From Alkalibacterium sp049389645 (GTDB lineage Bacteria > Bacillota > Bacilli > Lactobacillales > Carnobacteriaceae_A), in the NCBI RefSeq assembly GCF_049389645.1, contig NZ_CP186540.1:2418001-2482000 (forward strand): a stretch of DNA of 64,000 nucleotides, in the 5' to 3' direction. The translations under genes were made by a program, and so were the position numbers. Below the pieces are notes generated by a model, which saw only the letters and a program-made list of their open reading frames with translations, made no database searches and had not been told where the DNA came from. Shown piece after piece: positions 18,295 through 26,255 of the stretch (the first letter of the stretch is position 1; the number at the start of each line of letters is the position of its first letter).

Positions 18295-18600
18295 ATGTCA
18301 AAAGCAAGTTTTGGATTTGGCGCAGTTCTAGGAGCATTGGTTGGGACAGCAGCCGCTTATTTATTCGCACCACAATCAGGTGAAGAATTTCAGGATGAAA
18401 TGAGACTCAAAGCAAAAGAAGTGAAAAAGAAAGCCATTATCCGCATGGATGAAGCGGTCATGGAAACTGAAATCTGGTTGGATCAGAAAATGACGGAGCA
18501 GGATATCAGAAACGAACCGGTCAAATATGAACGCACACCGGACAACGTCGCACCGGCACCATCGTACACAGAATCACCAGACATTTTTATCGAAGACTAA
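18295..18600 (+). CDS. YtxH domain protein
   Basis: A 101-residue small protein. The ATG at 18295 is preferred over one at 18268 because GAGGAGG lies directly before it. The N-terminal GFGAVLGALVGTAAAYLFAP is the glycine/alanine-rich helix of YtxH proteins, followed by SGEEFQDEMRLKAKE. Members are membrane-associated and linked to general stress in Bacillus; the molecular role is unknown. A terminator follows at once. Confidence 0.8.
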   Translation: MSKASFGFGAVLGALVGTAAAYLFAPQSGEEFQDEMRLKAKEVKKKAIIRMDEAVMETEIWLDQKMTEQDIRNEPVKYERTPDNVAPAPSYTESPDIFIED

Positions 18601-18613
18601 TGATTATAATATG

Positions 18614-18647
18614 AAGAGAGAAGCCCAGGGCTTCTCTCTTTCTTTTT
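18614..18647 (+). terminator. Intrinsic terminator after the YtxH gene
   Basis: A near-perfect inverted repeat, AAGAGAGAAGCCC facing GGGCTTCTCTCTT, followed by a T-rich run. Confidence 0.85.
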
Positions 18648-18667
18648 GATTTAAAGGATTGATAAGG

Positions 18668-18694
18668 AATAAATGATCAAATTGATCATTTATT
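18668..18694. repeat. Perfect palindrome with 13 bp arms
   Basis: AATAAATGATCAA and TTGATCATTTATT flank a single central A. It lies between the YtxH terminator and the first 52-bp array. It might be a decayed array unit or an operator; nothing else supports either. Confidence 0.5.
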
Positions 18695-18710
18695 TGAATG
18701 ACCAGAGGTT

Positions 18711-19030
18711 TTACGGTAGAAATCTGCCGCATTCGGTAACTAGTGACTAAGGCGGTGGCTGTACTTACCGAATACGGGGCCGTTCGGTAAGTAGCGGTGG
18801 GTAATGTTTTGGAACTTACCGAAGTTGGGGCAAGTTCGACACTTTGAGAGTGATACAGCGGCTGTACTTACCGAATGAGGTGCTGTTCGGTAAGTAGCTG
18901 CAGGTAATGTTTTGGAACTTACCGAAGTTGGGGCAAGTTCGGCACTTTGAGAGTGAAAAAGTCACAGTACTTACCGAATGCGGGGCAGTTCGGTAAGTAG
19001 GTGCGGGCAGCGTGTCTGAACTTACCGAAC
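18711..19030. repeat. Intergenic array 1: inverted repeats every 51-52 bp
   Basis: Left arms (AACTTACCGAA or TACTTACCGAA) start at 18762, 18813, 18865, 18916, 18968 and 19019, so the steps are 51, 52, 51, 52, 51. At 18762, 18865 and 18968 the arm is matched by TTCGGTAAGTA after a 10-nt spacer, giving a perfect 11 bp dyad. The alternate units keep only a partial right arm (TTCGACACT or TTCGGCACT). A degraded unit precedes these at 18711-18742. At sequence level this is a 103 bp tandem repeat made of two half-units. No ORF or transposase is present. Confidence 0.85.
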
Positions 19031-19122
19031 CTGGTCCAAATGCCTGAGTCCTGGGACCAATTCCTGAATTTCGAGCTGAAAATTACCGTCTGAACACGTT
19101 GAACAAAGAATTTCGATATGAA

Positions 19123-19162
19123 AGACCCTGGAAATCAAATGCACCATTGATTTCCAGGGTCT
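19123..19162 (-). terminator. Hairpin at the end of the DUF2188 gene
   Basis: Perfect 15 bp arms AGACCCTGGAAATCA and TGATTTCCAGGGTCT, 16 bp beyond the stop of the minus-strand gene. The T run on that strand is short, so termination strength is uncertain. Confidence 0.55.
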
Positions 19163-19177
19163 ACTAAATTTTAATGA

Positions 19178-19609
19178 TCAGTCTTGGCGTTCGCCATCTT
19201 TAGTGTACGTGATCACAGACGTTTCTTTGTTGGCGGCTATTTCTTTGGCTCGCGCTAAAGCCTGTTCTTTTTTCGCATGCGTGGATTCGGCGCGTTTGGC
19301 TTCTTTCGTTCTGACTTTCCATTCCTCTTCTTCAAAGTAGACCAGCACATCGTTGTCCAGCAGCTGCGCATTAGCTTTGGAGTCATGCTCGTCAGCTTTA
19401 CTTGGACGGTCACTGTACTTATAGGAGCGAAGTTCCTCCGGGGATGCATTATCGGCCCACACTTTGGCTTGTTTGGTTGCTATGGGGATAGCCTGGCCGT
19501 CATCGTAACCTTCCTCGAGTAAAGCGTTGGCAATGTCGATCGCTTTTTTCTTGACGACGTGATCAAAATTCTTAAATGAATCGGGATAATCCGATAAATT
19601 CCATGGCAT
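19178..19609 (-). CDS. DUF2188 domain protein (YdaT-like)
   Basis: A 143-residue soluble protein. The first half (MPWNLSDYPDSFKN, KKKAIDIANALLEEGYDDG) resembles the ChaB-like/YdaT N-terminus. The second half, LVYFEEEEWKVRTKEAKRAE then AKEIAANKETSVITYTKDG, is the DUF2188 pattern. The charged composition fits a small stress-related protein, but no biochemical role is known. It converges with the YtxH gene across array 1 and has AAAGGA before its start. Confidence 0.65.
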   Translation of the reverse strand: MPWNLSDYPDSFKNFDHVVKKKAIDIANALLEEGYDDGQAIPIATKQAKVWADNASPEELRSYKYSDRPSKADEHDSKANAQLLDNDVLVYFEEEEWKVRTKEAKRAESTHAKKEQALARAKEIAANKETSVITYTKDGERQD

Positions 19610-19700
19610 TTGCGTTTCATCCTTTCATCTTTAGTGATTTCGTTATATCATGAATAAGTAGAATCGTCTAACAATAGCTTTGAAAATGAGGATAAAAACG

Positions 19701-20534
19701 ATGAAGAAAATAGATAAGGCAAAAACATTTCTGTCAGAACAGTTACATCTCTTCAAGTGCCCGGTGTGTCATAGTTCTTTTGATGCGCTCGATGGGTATC
19801 AATTAAGCTGTACACATAATCATTCGTTTGATTTATCCAAAAAAGGGACGCTGCATTTTTTATTGAAACCTTCCAAATCAGAATATTCCAGACCGATGCT
19901 TTTATCTAGACAACGCATTGCCAAGATGGGGTTTTGGCAGCCGATGCTGGATACCTTGTATTCTTTGATCGAGAATAAAACCGGGGTGGCGCTTGATGTC
20001 GGTTGCGGGGAAGGGGCACACAGTGCTTATCTCATAGAAAAGGGGCTTGCCGGTCCGGTGATTGCTTTTGATATTTCCAAAGAAGGCGTAAACTTAGGCG
20101 CAGCCACTTATGAGGATATCTTTTTCCTGGTCGCGGATTTAGCGCAATCCCCCTTTGCGACCGAACAATTTGATACGATCCTTAATATTTTATCCCCTTC
20201 AAATTATGAAGAGTTCAATCGGCTATTAAAACCAGGGGGCCAGGTCATTAAAGTTATCCCGGGGAAAGACTACTTAAAAGAGTTAAGAGCCTTTCAACCG
20301 AAAGAAAATCAGTCGTATTCAAATAAAGAAGTAAAAGACAAATTTATGACACATTACCCGAAAGCGTCAGAACATGTGGTCCGTTATTCAGTCGACCTAA
20401 ACGATGAAGAAGTGACAGATTTCCTTAATATGACGCCTTTAGGTTGGCATATAGAGGCATCTGAAAAGGAGACAGTTTCCCTGCATCATATCACAGTCGA
20501 TATGGTGATACTTGTGGGAAATAAAGCACAGTAA
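19701..20534 (+). CDS. rlmA: RlmA-type 23S rRNA (guanine-N1) methyltransferase
   Basis: A 277-residue protein if it starts at the ATG at 19701 (GAGGA 8 bp upstream); in-frame TTG and ATG at 19680 and 19686 lack good sites. The N-terminal zinc ribbon FKCPVC...LSCTHNHSFDLSKKG and the SAM motif VALDVGCGEGAHSAYL are characteristic of RlmA, which methylates G745 or G748 in 23S rRNA helix 35. Methylation of the G748 type can affect macrolide response (known for the family). Which of the two positions is used here cannot be told. Confidence 0.85.
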   Translation: MKKIDKAKTFLSEQLHLFKCPVCHSSFDALDGYQLSCTHNHSFDLSKKGTLHFLLKPSKSEYSRPMLLSRQRIAKMGFWQPMLDTLYSLIENKTGVALDVGCGEGAHSAYLIEKGLAGPVIAFDISKEGVNLGAATYEDIFFLVADLAQSPFATEQFDTILNILSPSNYEEFNRLLKPGGQVIKVIPGKDYLKELRAFQPKENQSYSNKEVKDKFMTHYPKASEHVVRYSVDLNDEEVTDFLNMTPLGWHIEASEKETVSLHHITVDMVILVGNKAQ

Positions 20535-20576
20535 CTGAAGATTGAAACTTTAATTCACCTTTCAAAATCTGGTGGC

Positions 20577-20605
20577 TTGTGTTTAGTTTTGAGAAGTGAT
20601 ATTAT
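20577..20605 (+). promoter_or_regulatory. Weak promoter candidate for a short leader or small RNA
   Basis: TTGTGT at 20577-20582 and TATTAT at 20600-20605, with a 17 bp spacer. It stands about 90 bp upstream of an intrinsic terminator and reads towards ddl. Confidence 0.3.
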
Positions 20606-20611
20606 GTACTG

Positions 20612-20740
20612 CATAAGCTATTTTGGTTCATTGGCTTTTATCAGTAAACCCATCAGAAGCTGATAAAAACACATGATATCTGAAAGGCTTCATTAACGTA
20701 TCTTCTCGCAGTGCTTGCCACCGAGGGGGTACGTTTTTTT
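20612..20740 (+). ncRNA. Candidate small RNA or attenuated leader upstream of ddl
   Basis: Between a weak promoter and a terminator lie two hairpins: TTTTATCAG/CTGATAAAA (20636-20668) and a terminator with arms ACGTATCTTCTCG and CGAGGGGGTACGT followed by seven T (20696-20740). ddl itself starts 92 bp later behind a separate TATAAT. No known riboswitch consensus was recognised. It may be simply the rlmA terminator region. Confidence 0.25.
20696..20740 (+). terminator. Intrinsic terminator between rlmA and ddl
   Basis: A 13 bp stem with G-U pairs (ACGTATCTTCTCG with CGAGGGGGTACGT) followed by T7. Confidence 0.75.
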
Positions 20741-20832
20741 CTGCGCAAAAATGATAAATTTAATCAACTTGACTTATTTCGTCGGGTATGAATAGTGTAT
20801 AATACGTATAGAACATAGGAGGAGAATGATAT

Positions 20833-21858
20833 ATGGATATAGTAGTATTAGCAGGTGGCTATAGTCACGAGCGTGAGGTTTCGATGAGCTCGGGCAGTTT
20901 GATAGCCAATGCCTTAATGGAAAACGGTCACCGCGTCATTTTACTTGATTTATACTTTGGTACAGATCAGGCAGCGACGTTTGAGGATGCTTATAAAAAA
21001 TTAAGTAAAGACAAATATGAACATACCGTGAAAAGACAAATTCCAGATTTGAACGCGTTACGTGCATTAAAAGAAAAACCGAACGAAATGATCGGTGAAA
21101 ATGTTATCCCGATTTCTCAATCGGCTGACGTGGTCTTTTTATCCTTGCATGGTGAGCTTGGCGAGAATGGGCAGCTGCAGGCGGTATTTGATTTATACGA
21201 TATCACCTATACGGGTACAGGCTACATAGGAAGTGCCCTTGCCATGAACAAGATACTGGCTAAAGAAGTAATGTCCCAGCATGGGGTTTTAACTCCGCAG
21301 TGGGAAGTGCTTAGCGGGAACGAAAAACCAACAAGCCCGGTTCCTTGTGTCGTCAAACCCGATGCCAGTGGTTCCAGTATCGGCGTATATATTGTCGAAG
21401 ATCAGGCTGATCTGGACAAAGCCATCACGGACGCTAGAAAATATTCGAAAGACGTTTTGATCGAGGAAATGATCAAAGGTCGTGAGTTTTCTATAGGTAT
21501 CTTGGAAGACAAGGCATTACCACCAATTGAAATCATTCCAAAAACGGGTTTTTATGATTACGAAAACAAATACCAGGAAGGCGCTACGATCGAAATTTGT
21601 CCGGCAGATATCAGCGATGAATTGACTCAAAAAATGCAGGCTATCGCCAAACACGTTCATCAGATTTTAAGATTGGAATTCTATTCACGTATCGACTTTA
21701 TGGTCAATGATGCTGGAGATATTTACTGTATCGAAGCCAATACGCTTCCAGGCATGACGCCGACCAGTCTCTTTCCACAAGAAGCAACCGCAATGGGCAT
21801 GACCTATAATGAATTATGTGACACACTCGCCCACCTTGCTGCTGATAAACATAAATAA
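20833..21858 (+). CDS. ddl: D-alanine--D-alanine ligase
   Basis: A 341-residue ATP-grasp ligase that makes the D-Ala-D-Ala dipeptide for peptidoglycan. Visible are LAGGYSHEREVS, the ATP loop KPDASGSSIGV, the omega loop GFYDYENKYQEGA and the metal-binding IEANTLPGMTPTS. The Tyr in the NKY part of the omega loop is the residue typical of D-Ala, not D-lactate, ligases, so normal vancomycin-sensitive precursors are expected (inference). A TATAAT at 20798-20803 and a GGAGGAG ribosome site precede the start. Confidence 0.94.
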   Translation: MDIVVLAGGYSHEREVSMSSGSLIANALMENGHRVILLDLYFGTDQAATFEDAYKKLSKDKYEHTVKRQIPDLNALRALKEKPNEMIGENVIPISQSADVVFLSLHGELGENGQLQAVFDLYDITYTGTGYIGSALAMNKILAKEVMSQHGVLTPQWEVLSGNEKPTSPVPCVVKPDASGSSIGVYIVEDQADLDKAITDARKYSKDVLIEEMIKGREFSIGILEDKALPPIEIIPKTGFYDYENKYQEGATIEICPADISDELTQKMQAIAKHVHQILRLEFYSRIDFMVNDAGDIYCIEANTLPGMTPTSLFPQEATAMGMTYNELCDTLAHLAADKHK

Positions 21859-21903
21859 AGTTTGTAATAAACACACGAAATAAAAGAGAGAGGTGCGGAA
21901 GAG

Positions 21904-23070
21904 ATGAGCCAGCAATTAAAAAAATTGATCAAAGCGAAAGCAAAAGAAATTGGTATCGATAAAATTGGCTTTACTCATGCCGAACCTTTTTACTCTTTGG
22001 AAGACAAATTGATCAAACAGCACGCTAAAGGTCATCATTCCGGCTTTGAACACAAGGTGATCGAGGAACGCATCTATCTGGAAAAAATCTTTGAGGAGCC
22101 CAAGTCGATCATTGCGATTGCCTTGGCTTATCCTTCTAAGATGCAGAACAAGCCCCCTCGTGTCAAAGGTGAGCGCCGGGGTGAATTTGCACGTGCCTCT
22201 TGGGGAACGGATTATCATTTCATTTTAAGAGACCGCATGAAACAACTGGTTGAGTATATCGAGGAGATTGCACCCGGTGAGGTCGCGTTCAAGCCCATGG
22301 TCGACACAGGTGAACTGGTGGACGTGGCTGTCGCTCAGCGAGCCGGATTGGGCTTTATCGGCCGCAACGGCTTACTGATCACCGAAGAGTTTGGTTCGTA
22401 TGTCTATTTAGGTGAAATCATTACGAATATTGCCTTTGAATCAGACGAAAAAGTGTCGTTCGGTTGCGGGGATTGTACCCGCTGTATAGACGCGTGCCCG
22501 ACTGGTGCTTTGCTGGGTGACGGCCGCATGAATGCGAACCGCTGTTTATCTTATCAAACTCAAACCAAAGGCTATATGCCGAAAGAATACCGACGGAAAA
22601 TGGGGCACATGATATATGGGTGTGATATCTGCCAGATCGTCTGTCCTTATAACAAAGGGATGGATTCGCATTTCCATGAAGAGATGGAGCCTGATCCAGT
22701 CAACACCATGCCGGAGCTTAAACCACTTTTGACTATTTCCAATCGTGATTTCAAAGACACGTTCGGCGATTTAGCTGGGTCGTGGCGTGGCAAGAAACCG
22801 CTACAGCGCAATGCCATTATTGCTTTAGCCAATTACCGCGACTACACCGCAGTCCCAGACTTGCTGAATGTCATCGATAACGATCCAAGACCGATGATCA
22901 GAGGCACAGCAGCGTGGGCGGTCGCTACCATCACGAATAAAAATCCCAACGAAGAGATCGTTCTCTTTCTGGAGGAAGCTTTAAAGAAAGAAACGGAAGA
23001 AGAAACAATCAGTGAATTCAACGAAGCTATTAGCGACTTGAAAGCAAGATTAAATAAACTGAACAATTAA
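21904..23070 (+). CDS. queG: Epoxyqueuosine reductase QueG
   Basis: A 388-residue cobalamin and iron-sulfur enzyme for the last step of queuosine synthesis in tRNA wobble position 34. Two ferredoxin-like cluster motifs are present: CGDCTRCIDACPTGA and CDICQIVCPYN with the upstream RCLSYQTQTKG. The C-terminal 70 or so residues show HEAT-like repeats (RDYTAVPDLLNVIDNDPRP), usual for the longer form. It is followed after 11 bp by trmL, another tRNA wobble-modification gene. Confidence 0.94.
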   Translation: MSQQLKKLIKAKAKEIGIDKIGFTHAEPFYSLEDKLIKQHAKGHHSGFEHKVIEERIYLEKIFEEPKSIIAIALAYPSKMQNKPPRVKGERRGEFARASWGTDYHFILRDRMKQLVEYIEEIAPGEVAFKPMVDTGELVDVAVAQRAGLGFIGRNGLLITEEFGSYVYLGEIITNIAFESDEKVSFGCGDCTRCIDACPTGALLGDGRMNANRCLSYQTQTKGYMPKEYRRKMGHMIYGCDICQIVCPYNKGMDSHFHEEMEPDPVNTMPELKPLLTISNRDFKDTFGDLAGSWRGKKPLQRNAIIALANYRDYTAVPDLLNVIDNDPRPMIRGTAAWAVATITNKNPNEEIVLFLEEALKKETEEETISEFNEAISDLKARLNKLNN

Positions 23071-23081
23071 GGAGAGATTGC

Positions 23082-23591
23082 GTGACCAATCATATTGCAT
23101 TATTCGAACCCCTGATACCCGCTAACACTGGAAACATTTCCAGAACGTGTGCTGGCACGAATACCACGTTACATTTGATCGAACCCTTAGGATTCAGTAC
23201 TGATGACAAACAGTTGAAACGTGCAGGACTCGATTATTGGGATAAAGTAGGGATCTTTTATCATAAAAATCTGGATGCATTTTTAGAAGTGGTGGGAGAG
23301 AGCCCGCTATATCTGATTTCGAAATTTGCCGACAAGGTTTATTCAGACGTTGATTTCTCTGATACGTCCAAGGATCATTACTTCTTGTTCGGAAAAGAAA
23401 CGACCGGCCTGCCGAAAGAATTCATGCAAGAAAACCCCGAGAAGTGTCTGCGCATTCCGATGAATGACGAGCATATCCGCTCACTCAATTTATCAAATAC
23501 CGCAAACATCCTGATTTATGAAGCTTTGAGACAACAGGATTTCGCAGGACTCGAACAGGTACACACGTACGAAAATGATAAACTGAAATAA
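23082..23591 (+). CDS. trmL: tRNA (cytidine(34)-2'-O)-methyltransferase TrmL
   Basis: A 169-residue SPOUT methyltransferase. Motifs are LFEPLIPANTGNISRTCAGT at the N-terminus, FGKETTGLP and the knot segment RIPMNDEHIRSLNLSNTANILIYEALRQ. It 2'-O-methylates the wobble base of tRNA-Leu species. The GTG start follows GGAGAG. It is a two-gene unit with queG, closed by a terminator. Confidence 0.93.
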   Translation: MTNHIALFEPLIPANTGNISRTCAGTNTTLHLIEPLGFSTDDKQLKRAGLDYWDKVGIFYHKNLDAFLEVVGESPLYLISKFADKVYSDVDFSDTSKDHYFLFGKETTGLPKEFMQENPEKCLRIPMNDEHIRSLNLSNTANILIYEALRQQDFAGLEQVHTYENDKLK

Positions 23592-23594
23592 AAT

Positions 23595-23659
23595 AACGGC
23601 AGTGGTTACTATCCTCTTTTCTCTTAACGAGAAAGGGGAATAACCACCGCCGTTTTTTT
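23595..23659 (+). terminator. Intrinsic terminator after queG-trmL
   Basis: A long hairpin with outer arms AACGGC/GCCGTT, middle GGTTA/TAACC and inner TTTCTC/GAGAAA, followed by T7. Confidence 0.85.
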
Positions 23660-23685
23660 GCTGATAAGTGTTACTAGAGATGAAT

Positions 23686-23707
23686 GAATAGGCGAGCCCG
23701 CCTATTC
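23686..23707. repeat. Small perfect hairpin between converging terminators
   Basis: GAATAGGCG and CGCCTATTC around AGCC, with no T run on the plus strand. No function is proposed. Confidence 0.35.
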
Positions 23708-23717
23708 AAATCAAATC

Positions 23718-23763
23718 AAAAAACGAGATCTCCCAGGATAAAAGGGGAGATCTCGTTTTTTTT
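23718..23763. terminator. Bidirectional terminator, mainly for argS
   Basis: ACGAGATCTCCC and GGGAGATCTCGT form a 12 bp perfect stem, with A6 on one side and T8 on the other, so it works on both strands. It lies 14 bp past the argS stop. Confidence 0.85.
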
Positions 23764-23776
23764 ATTTATAAGCTTT

Positions 23777-25471
23777 TTACATTTTATCAGGTGCTTGAAC
23801 ACCAAGAATACGCAAGTCTTCTTTAAGCACTTCAGTTATTGCGAAAACTAAAGCTAAACGAGCCTCTTTTTCCTCATGTTCATCCAAGACACGAACATTC
23901 GCATAAAACTTATTGAACGCCTGGGCTAAGCTGACAGCGTGTTTAGCAATGATCGACGGTTCATAGTTTTCATAAGCACGTTTGACCGTGTTAGGATATT
24001 CTTGAAGTAATTTGATGATTTCCCAGCTGTATTCATCACTGAGTTCGAAGTCGTTTGAAGCATCAAAGTCAGAAACTTCAGCTTTTTTCAAAATACTCAT
24101 CGCACGTGCGCGAGTGTACTGAACGTAAGGACCAGTTTCGCCTTCAAATTGTACCACTTCTTCGATCGTAAAGTCGAAACTGTTCAAGCGGTCATTTCTC
24201 AAATCGTGGAACACGACAGCGCCAACGCCGACTTGTTCTGCAACGATTTCTTTGTTTGGTAAATCAGGATTCTTATCCTCGATCTGTCTCAATGCCTGAG
24301 CGCTCGCTTCGTTTAAAACTTCTTCCAGCAAGACGACTTTACCTTTACGTGTGGATAATTTCTCGCCGTCTTTGGTGATCAAGCCAAAAGGAATGTGGTG
24401 GATGTCGTTTGCCCATTCTATGCCTGCTTCAGTCAGAACAGCTTTCAATTGATTGAAGTGGTTAGCTTGTTCTTGACCAACGACGTATAAGGCTTGAGAA
24501 AAGTCATATGTTTTCTTTCTATAGAAGGCAGCGGCCAAGTCACGCGTAATGTATAAGGTTGCGCCGTCTGATTTCTTAATTAAAGCTGGATTCAAACCAT
24601 ATTTCTCAAGGTCAACGATGTGGGCGCCTTGATTGGCAGTCAATAACTGTTTATCATCGAGTAACTTAACGACTTCTTCCATTTTATCATTATAGAAAGC
24701 TTCGCCTTTGGTGGAATCAAAGTGAATATCGAGGCGATCGTAAACTTTATTGAATACGTTGAGAGATTCTTCTCTGAACCATGTCCATAATTCAGTCGCT
24801 TCTTCATTGCCTTCTTCCAGTTTTTTGAACCATAAGCGGGCTTCATCGTCTAGAGACGGATCATCTTCAGCGACTTCATGGAATTTTACATACAGTCGTA
24901 AAAGTTCTTCGATCGGATTTTCCTGGACTTTTTCTTTGGATCCCCATTTTTTATAAGCGGTGATCAGTTTGCCGAACTGTGTGCCCCAGTCACCTAAATG
25001 ATTGATTCGTACAGGGGTGAAGTCGACTTTTTCGAAAATATTTGCCAACGCATTACCGATAACAGTCGAACGTAAGTGACCCATTGACATAGGTTTGGCG
25101 ATATTTGGAGAAGACATATCGATGGGAACATTGGCCCCATTACCGATCTTCAGATTACCGAAATTGTTTTTTTCTGCAATGACTTCTTTTAAAATAGCAC
25201 TGGATACTGTTTCTTTTTTCAAGTAAAAGTTGATGTAAGGTCCAACGATTTGCATACGGTCAATAAGTGGTGAGGATATTTTTTCACCGACTTCTTGAGC
25301 AATTTGTGCTGGATTCTTTCTCAATAATTTAGCTAACTGGAACGTCGGAAAAGCAACGTCTCCATGGTCCACATGTTTCGGTTTTTCAAGTAAGAGTTTA
25401 ATTTCATTTAATTCTAAAGATTCGTGCAGTTCTTCATGTATAGCTTCCGCGATGATTTGTTTATAGTCCAT
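23777..25471 (-). CDS. argS: Arginine--tRNA ligase
   Basis: A 564-residue class I synthetase. The HIGH-equivalent is in PNIAKPMSMGHLRSTVIGNA and the KMSKS-equivalent is KLSTRKGKVV. The N-terminal additional domain and the C-terminal helical anticodon-binding domain are present, so the gene is complete. It charges tRNA-Arg. It is divergent from argR, an arrangement seen in several Lactobacillales, which suggests arginine-linked control. Confidence 0.95.
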   Translation of the reverse strand: MDYKQIIAEAIHEELHESLELNEIKLLLEKPKHVDHGDVAFPTFQLAKLLRKNPAQIAQEVGEKISSPLIDRMQIVGPYINFYLKKETVSSAILKEVIAEKNNFGNLKIGNGANVPIDMSSPNIAKPMSMGHLRSTVIGNALANIFEKVDFTPVRINHLGDWGTQFGKLITAYKKWGSKEKVQENPIEELLRLYVKFHEVAEDDPSLDDEARLWFKKLEEGNEEATELWTWFREESLNVFNKVYDRLDIHFDSTKGEAFYNDKMEEVVKLLDDKQLLTANQGAHIVDLEKYGLNPALIKKSDGATLYITRDLAAAFYRKKTYDFSQALYVVGQEQANHFNQLKAVLTEAGIEWANDIHHIPFGLITKDGEKLSTRKGKVVLLEEVLNEASAQALRQIEDKNPDLPNKEIVAEQVGVGAVVFHDLRNDRLNSFDFTIEEVVQFEGETGPYVQYTRARAMSILKKAEVSDFDASNDFELSDEYSWEIIKLLQEYPNTVKRAYENYEPSIIAKHAVSLAQAFNKFYANVRVLDEHEEKEARLALVFAITEVLKEDLRILGVQAPDKM

Positions 25472-25597
25472 TGAAAGACCTCCTGTATTAGATAGTTGAC
25501 CCTTAAAATTTTCAATACGTGTGCATAAAAAAAGGGCTGTTTTTTTGAATAGTCAAAAGTTTAGCCGGTTCAGATTACATAAGTATTAAGCACTTGT

Positions 25598-25626
25598 ATT
25601 ATAGCAAAGCTAGCCGAGACTAGCAA
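25598..25626 (-). promoter_or_regulatory. argS promoter
   Basis: On the minus strand TTGCTA (25621-25626) and TATAAT (25598-25603) are 17 bp apart. The resulting leader is about 120 nt; no T-box motif was recognised in it. Confidence 0.6.
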
Positions 25627-25712
25627 GATTTTCTATTGAGCAGCGCTCAATTTTAATTCTTCTAAAGTAGAGAATCGAAATGGAATCAGATGAATGTTTA
25701 TGCGAAATAAGT

Positions 25713-25718
25713 TATAAT
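25713..25718 (+). promoter_or_regulatory. argR -10 box
   Basis: TATAAT, about 45 bp before the argR start. The sequence GATGAATGTTTATGC just upstream (25689-25703) loosely resembles an ARG box, which would allow autoregulation; this is weak. Confidence 0.4.
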
Positions 25719-25762
25719 CGAGTTATACATATATATATCAATCTATAGGAAGCAGGGAGGAT

Positions 25763-26227
25763 ATGAGAAAATCAGAAAGACAAATGCTAATCAAACAAAT
25801 AGTATTGAATCATGAGGTCTCCACTCAGGATGATCTTTTGGAACGATTGCATGAGAAAGGTATCAAGGCGACACAGGCTACCATTTCAAGAGACATAAAA
25901 GAACTGAATCTAATTAAATCGGCATCTTCAGACGGCGGGGTAAAATATATCCTGTATCAGAATAATCAAGTTTCAATGGAAGAAAAACTATCTTCAACAA
26001 TCAAAAGCGTCGTGACCGGGATCACACATGTCGAATTTATTAATATTGTTAAAACGATACCCGGCAATGCACACGTGATTGGCGCATTGGTCGATGATAT
26101 TCACTATCCTGAAATCGTAGGTACCGTAGCAGGAAACGATACGATCATGCTGGTTTCGAAGACGAAGGAAGAAGCGGAAAAGGTTTATCATCATTTTGAT
26201 AACCTGCTGGAAGAACTCGATCAATAA
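25763..26227 (+). CDS. argR: Arginine repressor ArgR
   Basis: A 154-residue regulator. The winged-helix domain includes the family signature KATQATISRDIKELNLIK. The C-terminal oligomerisation and arginine-binding domain carries GNAHVIGALVDD and GTVAGNDTIMLVS. The protein acts as a hexamer that senses arginine. It is divergent from argS and precedes the phosphohexomutase gene by 28 bp. GGGAGG precedes the ATG. Confidence 0.93.
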   Translation: MRKSERQMLIKQIVLNHEVSTQDDLLERLHEKGIKATQATISRDIKELNLIKSASSDGGVKYILYQNNQVSMEEKLSSTIKSVVTGITHVEFINIVKTIPGNAHVIGALVDDIHYPEIVGTVAGNDTIMLVSKTKEEAEKVYHHFDNLLEELDQ

Positions 26228-26255
26228 ATTGGATCAATTTAAAGGAGAGCATGTA

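Noticed and set aside
18711..19030. Array 1 as a mobile element such as a MITE
   Set aside because: There are no terminal inverted repeats bounding the whole array, no target duplication was seen, and the structure is tandem and periodic.
20696..20740. T-box before ddl (GGGGGTACG resembles part of the T-box motif)
   Set aside because: The AGGGTGGNACCGCG core, a specifier stem and an antiterminator are absent; it is a plain terminator.
25472..25640. T-box in the argS leader
   Set aside because: No T-box core sequence or terminator/antiterminator pair could be found on the minus strand.
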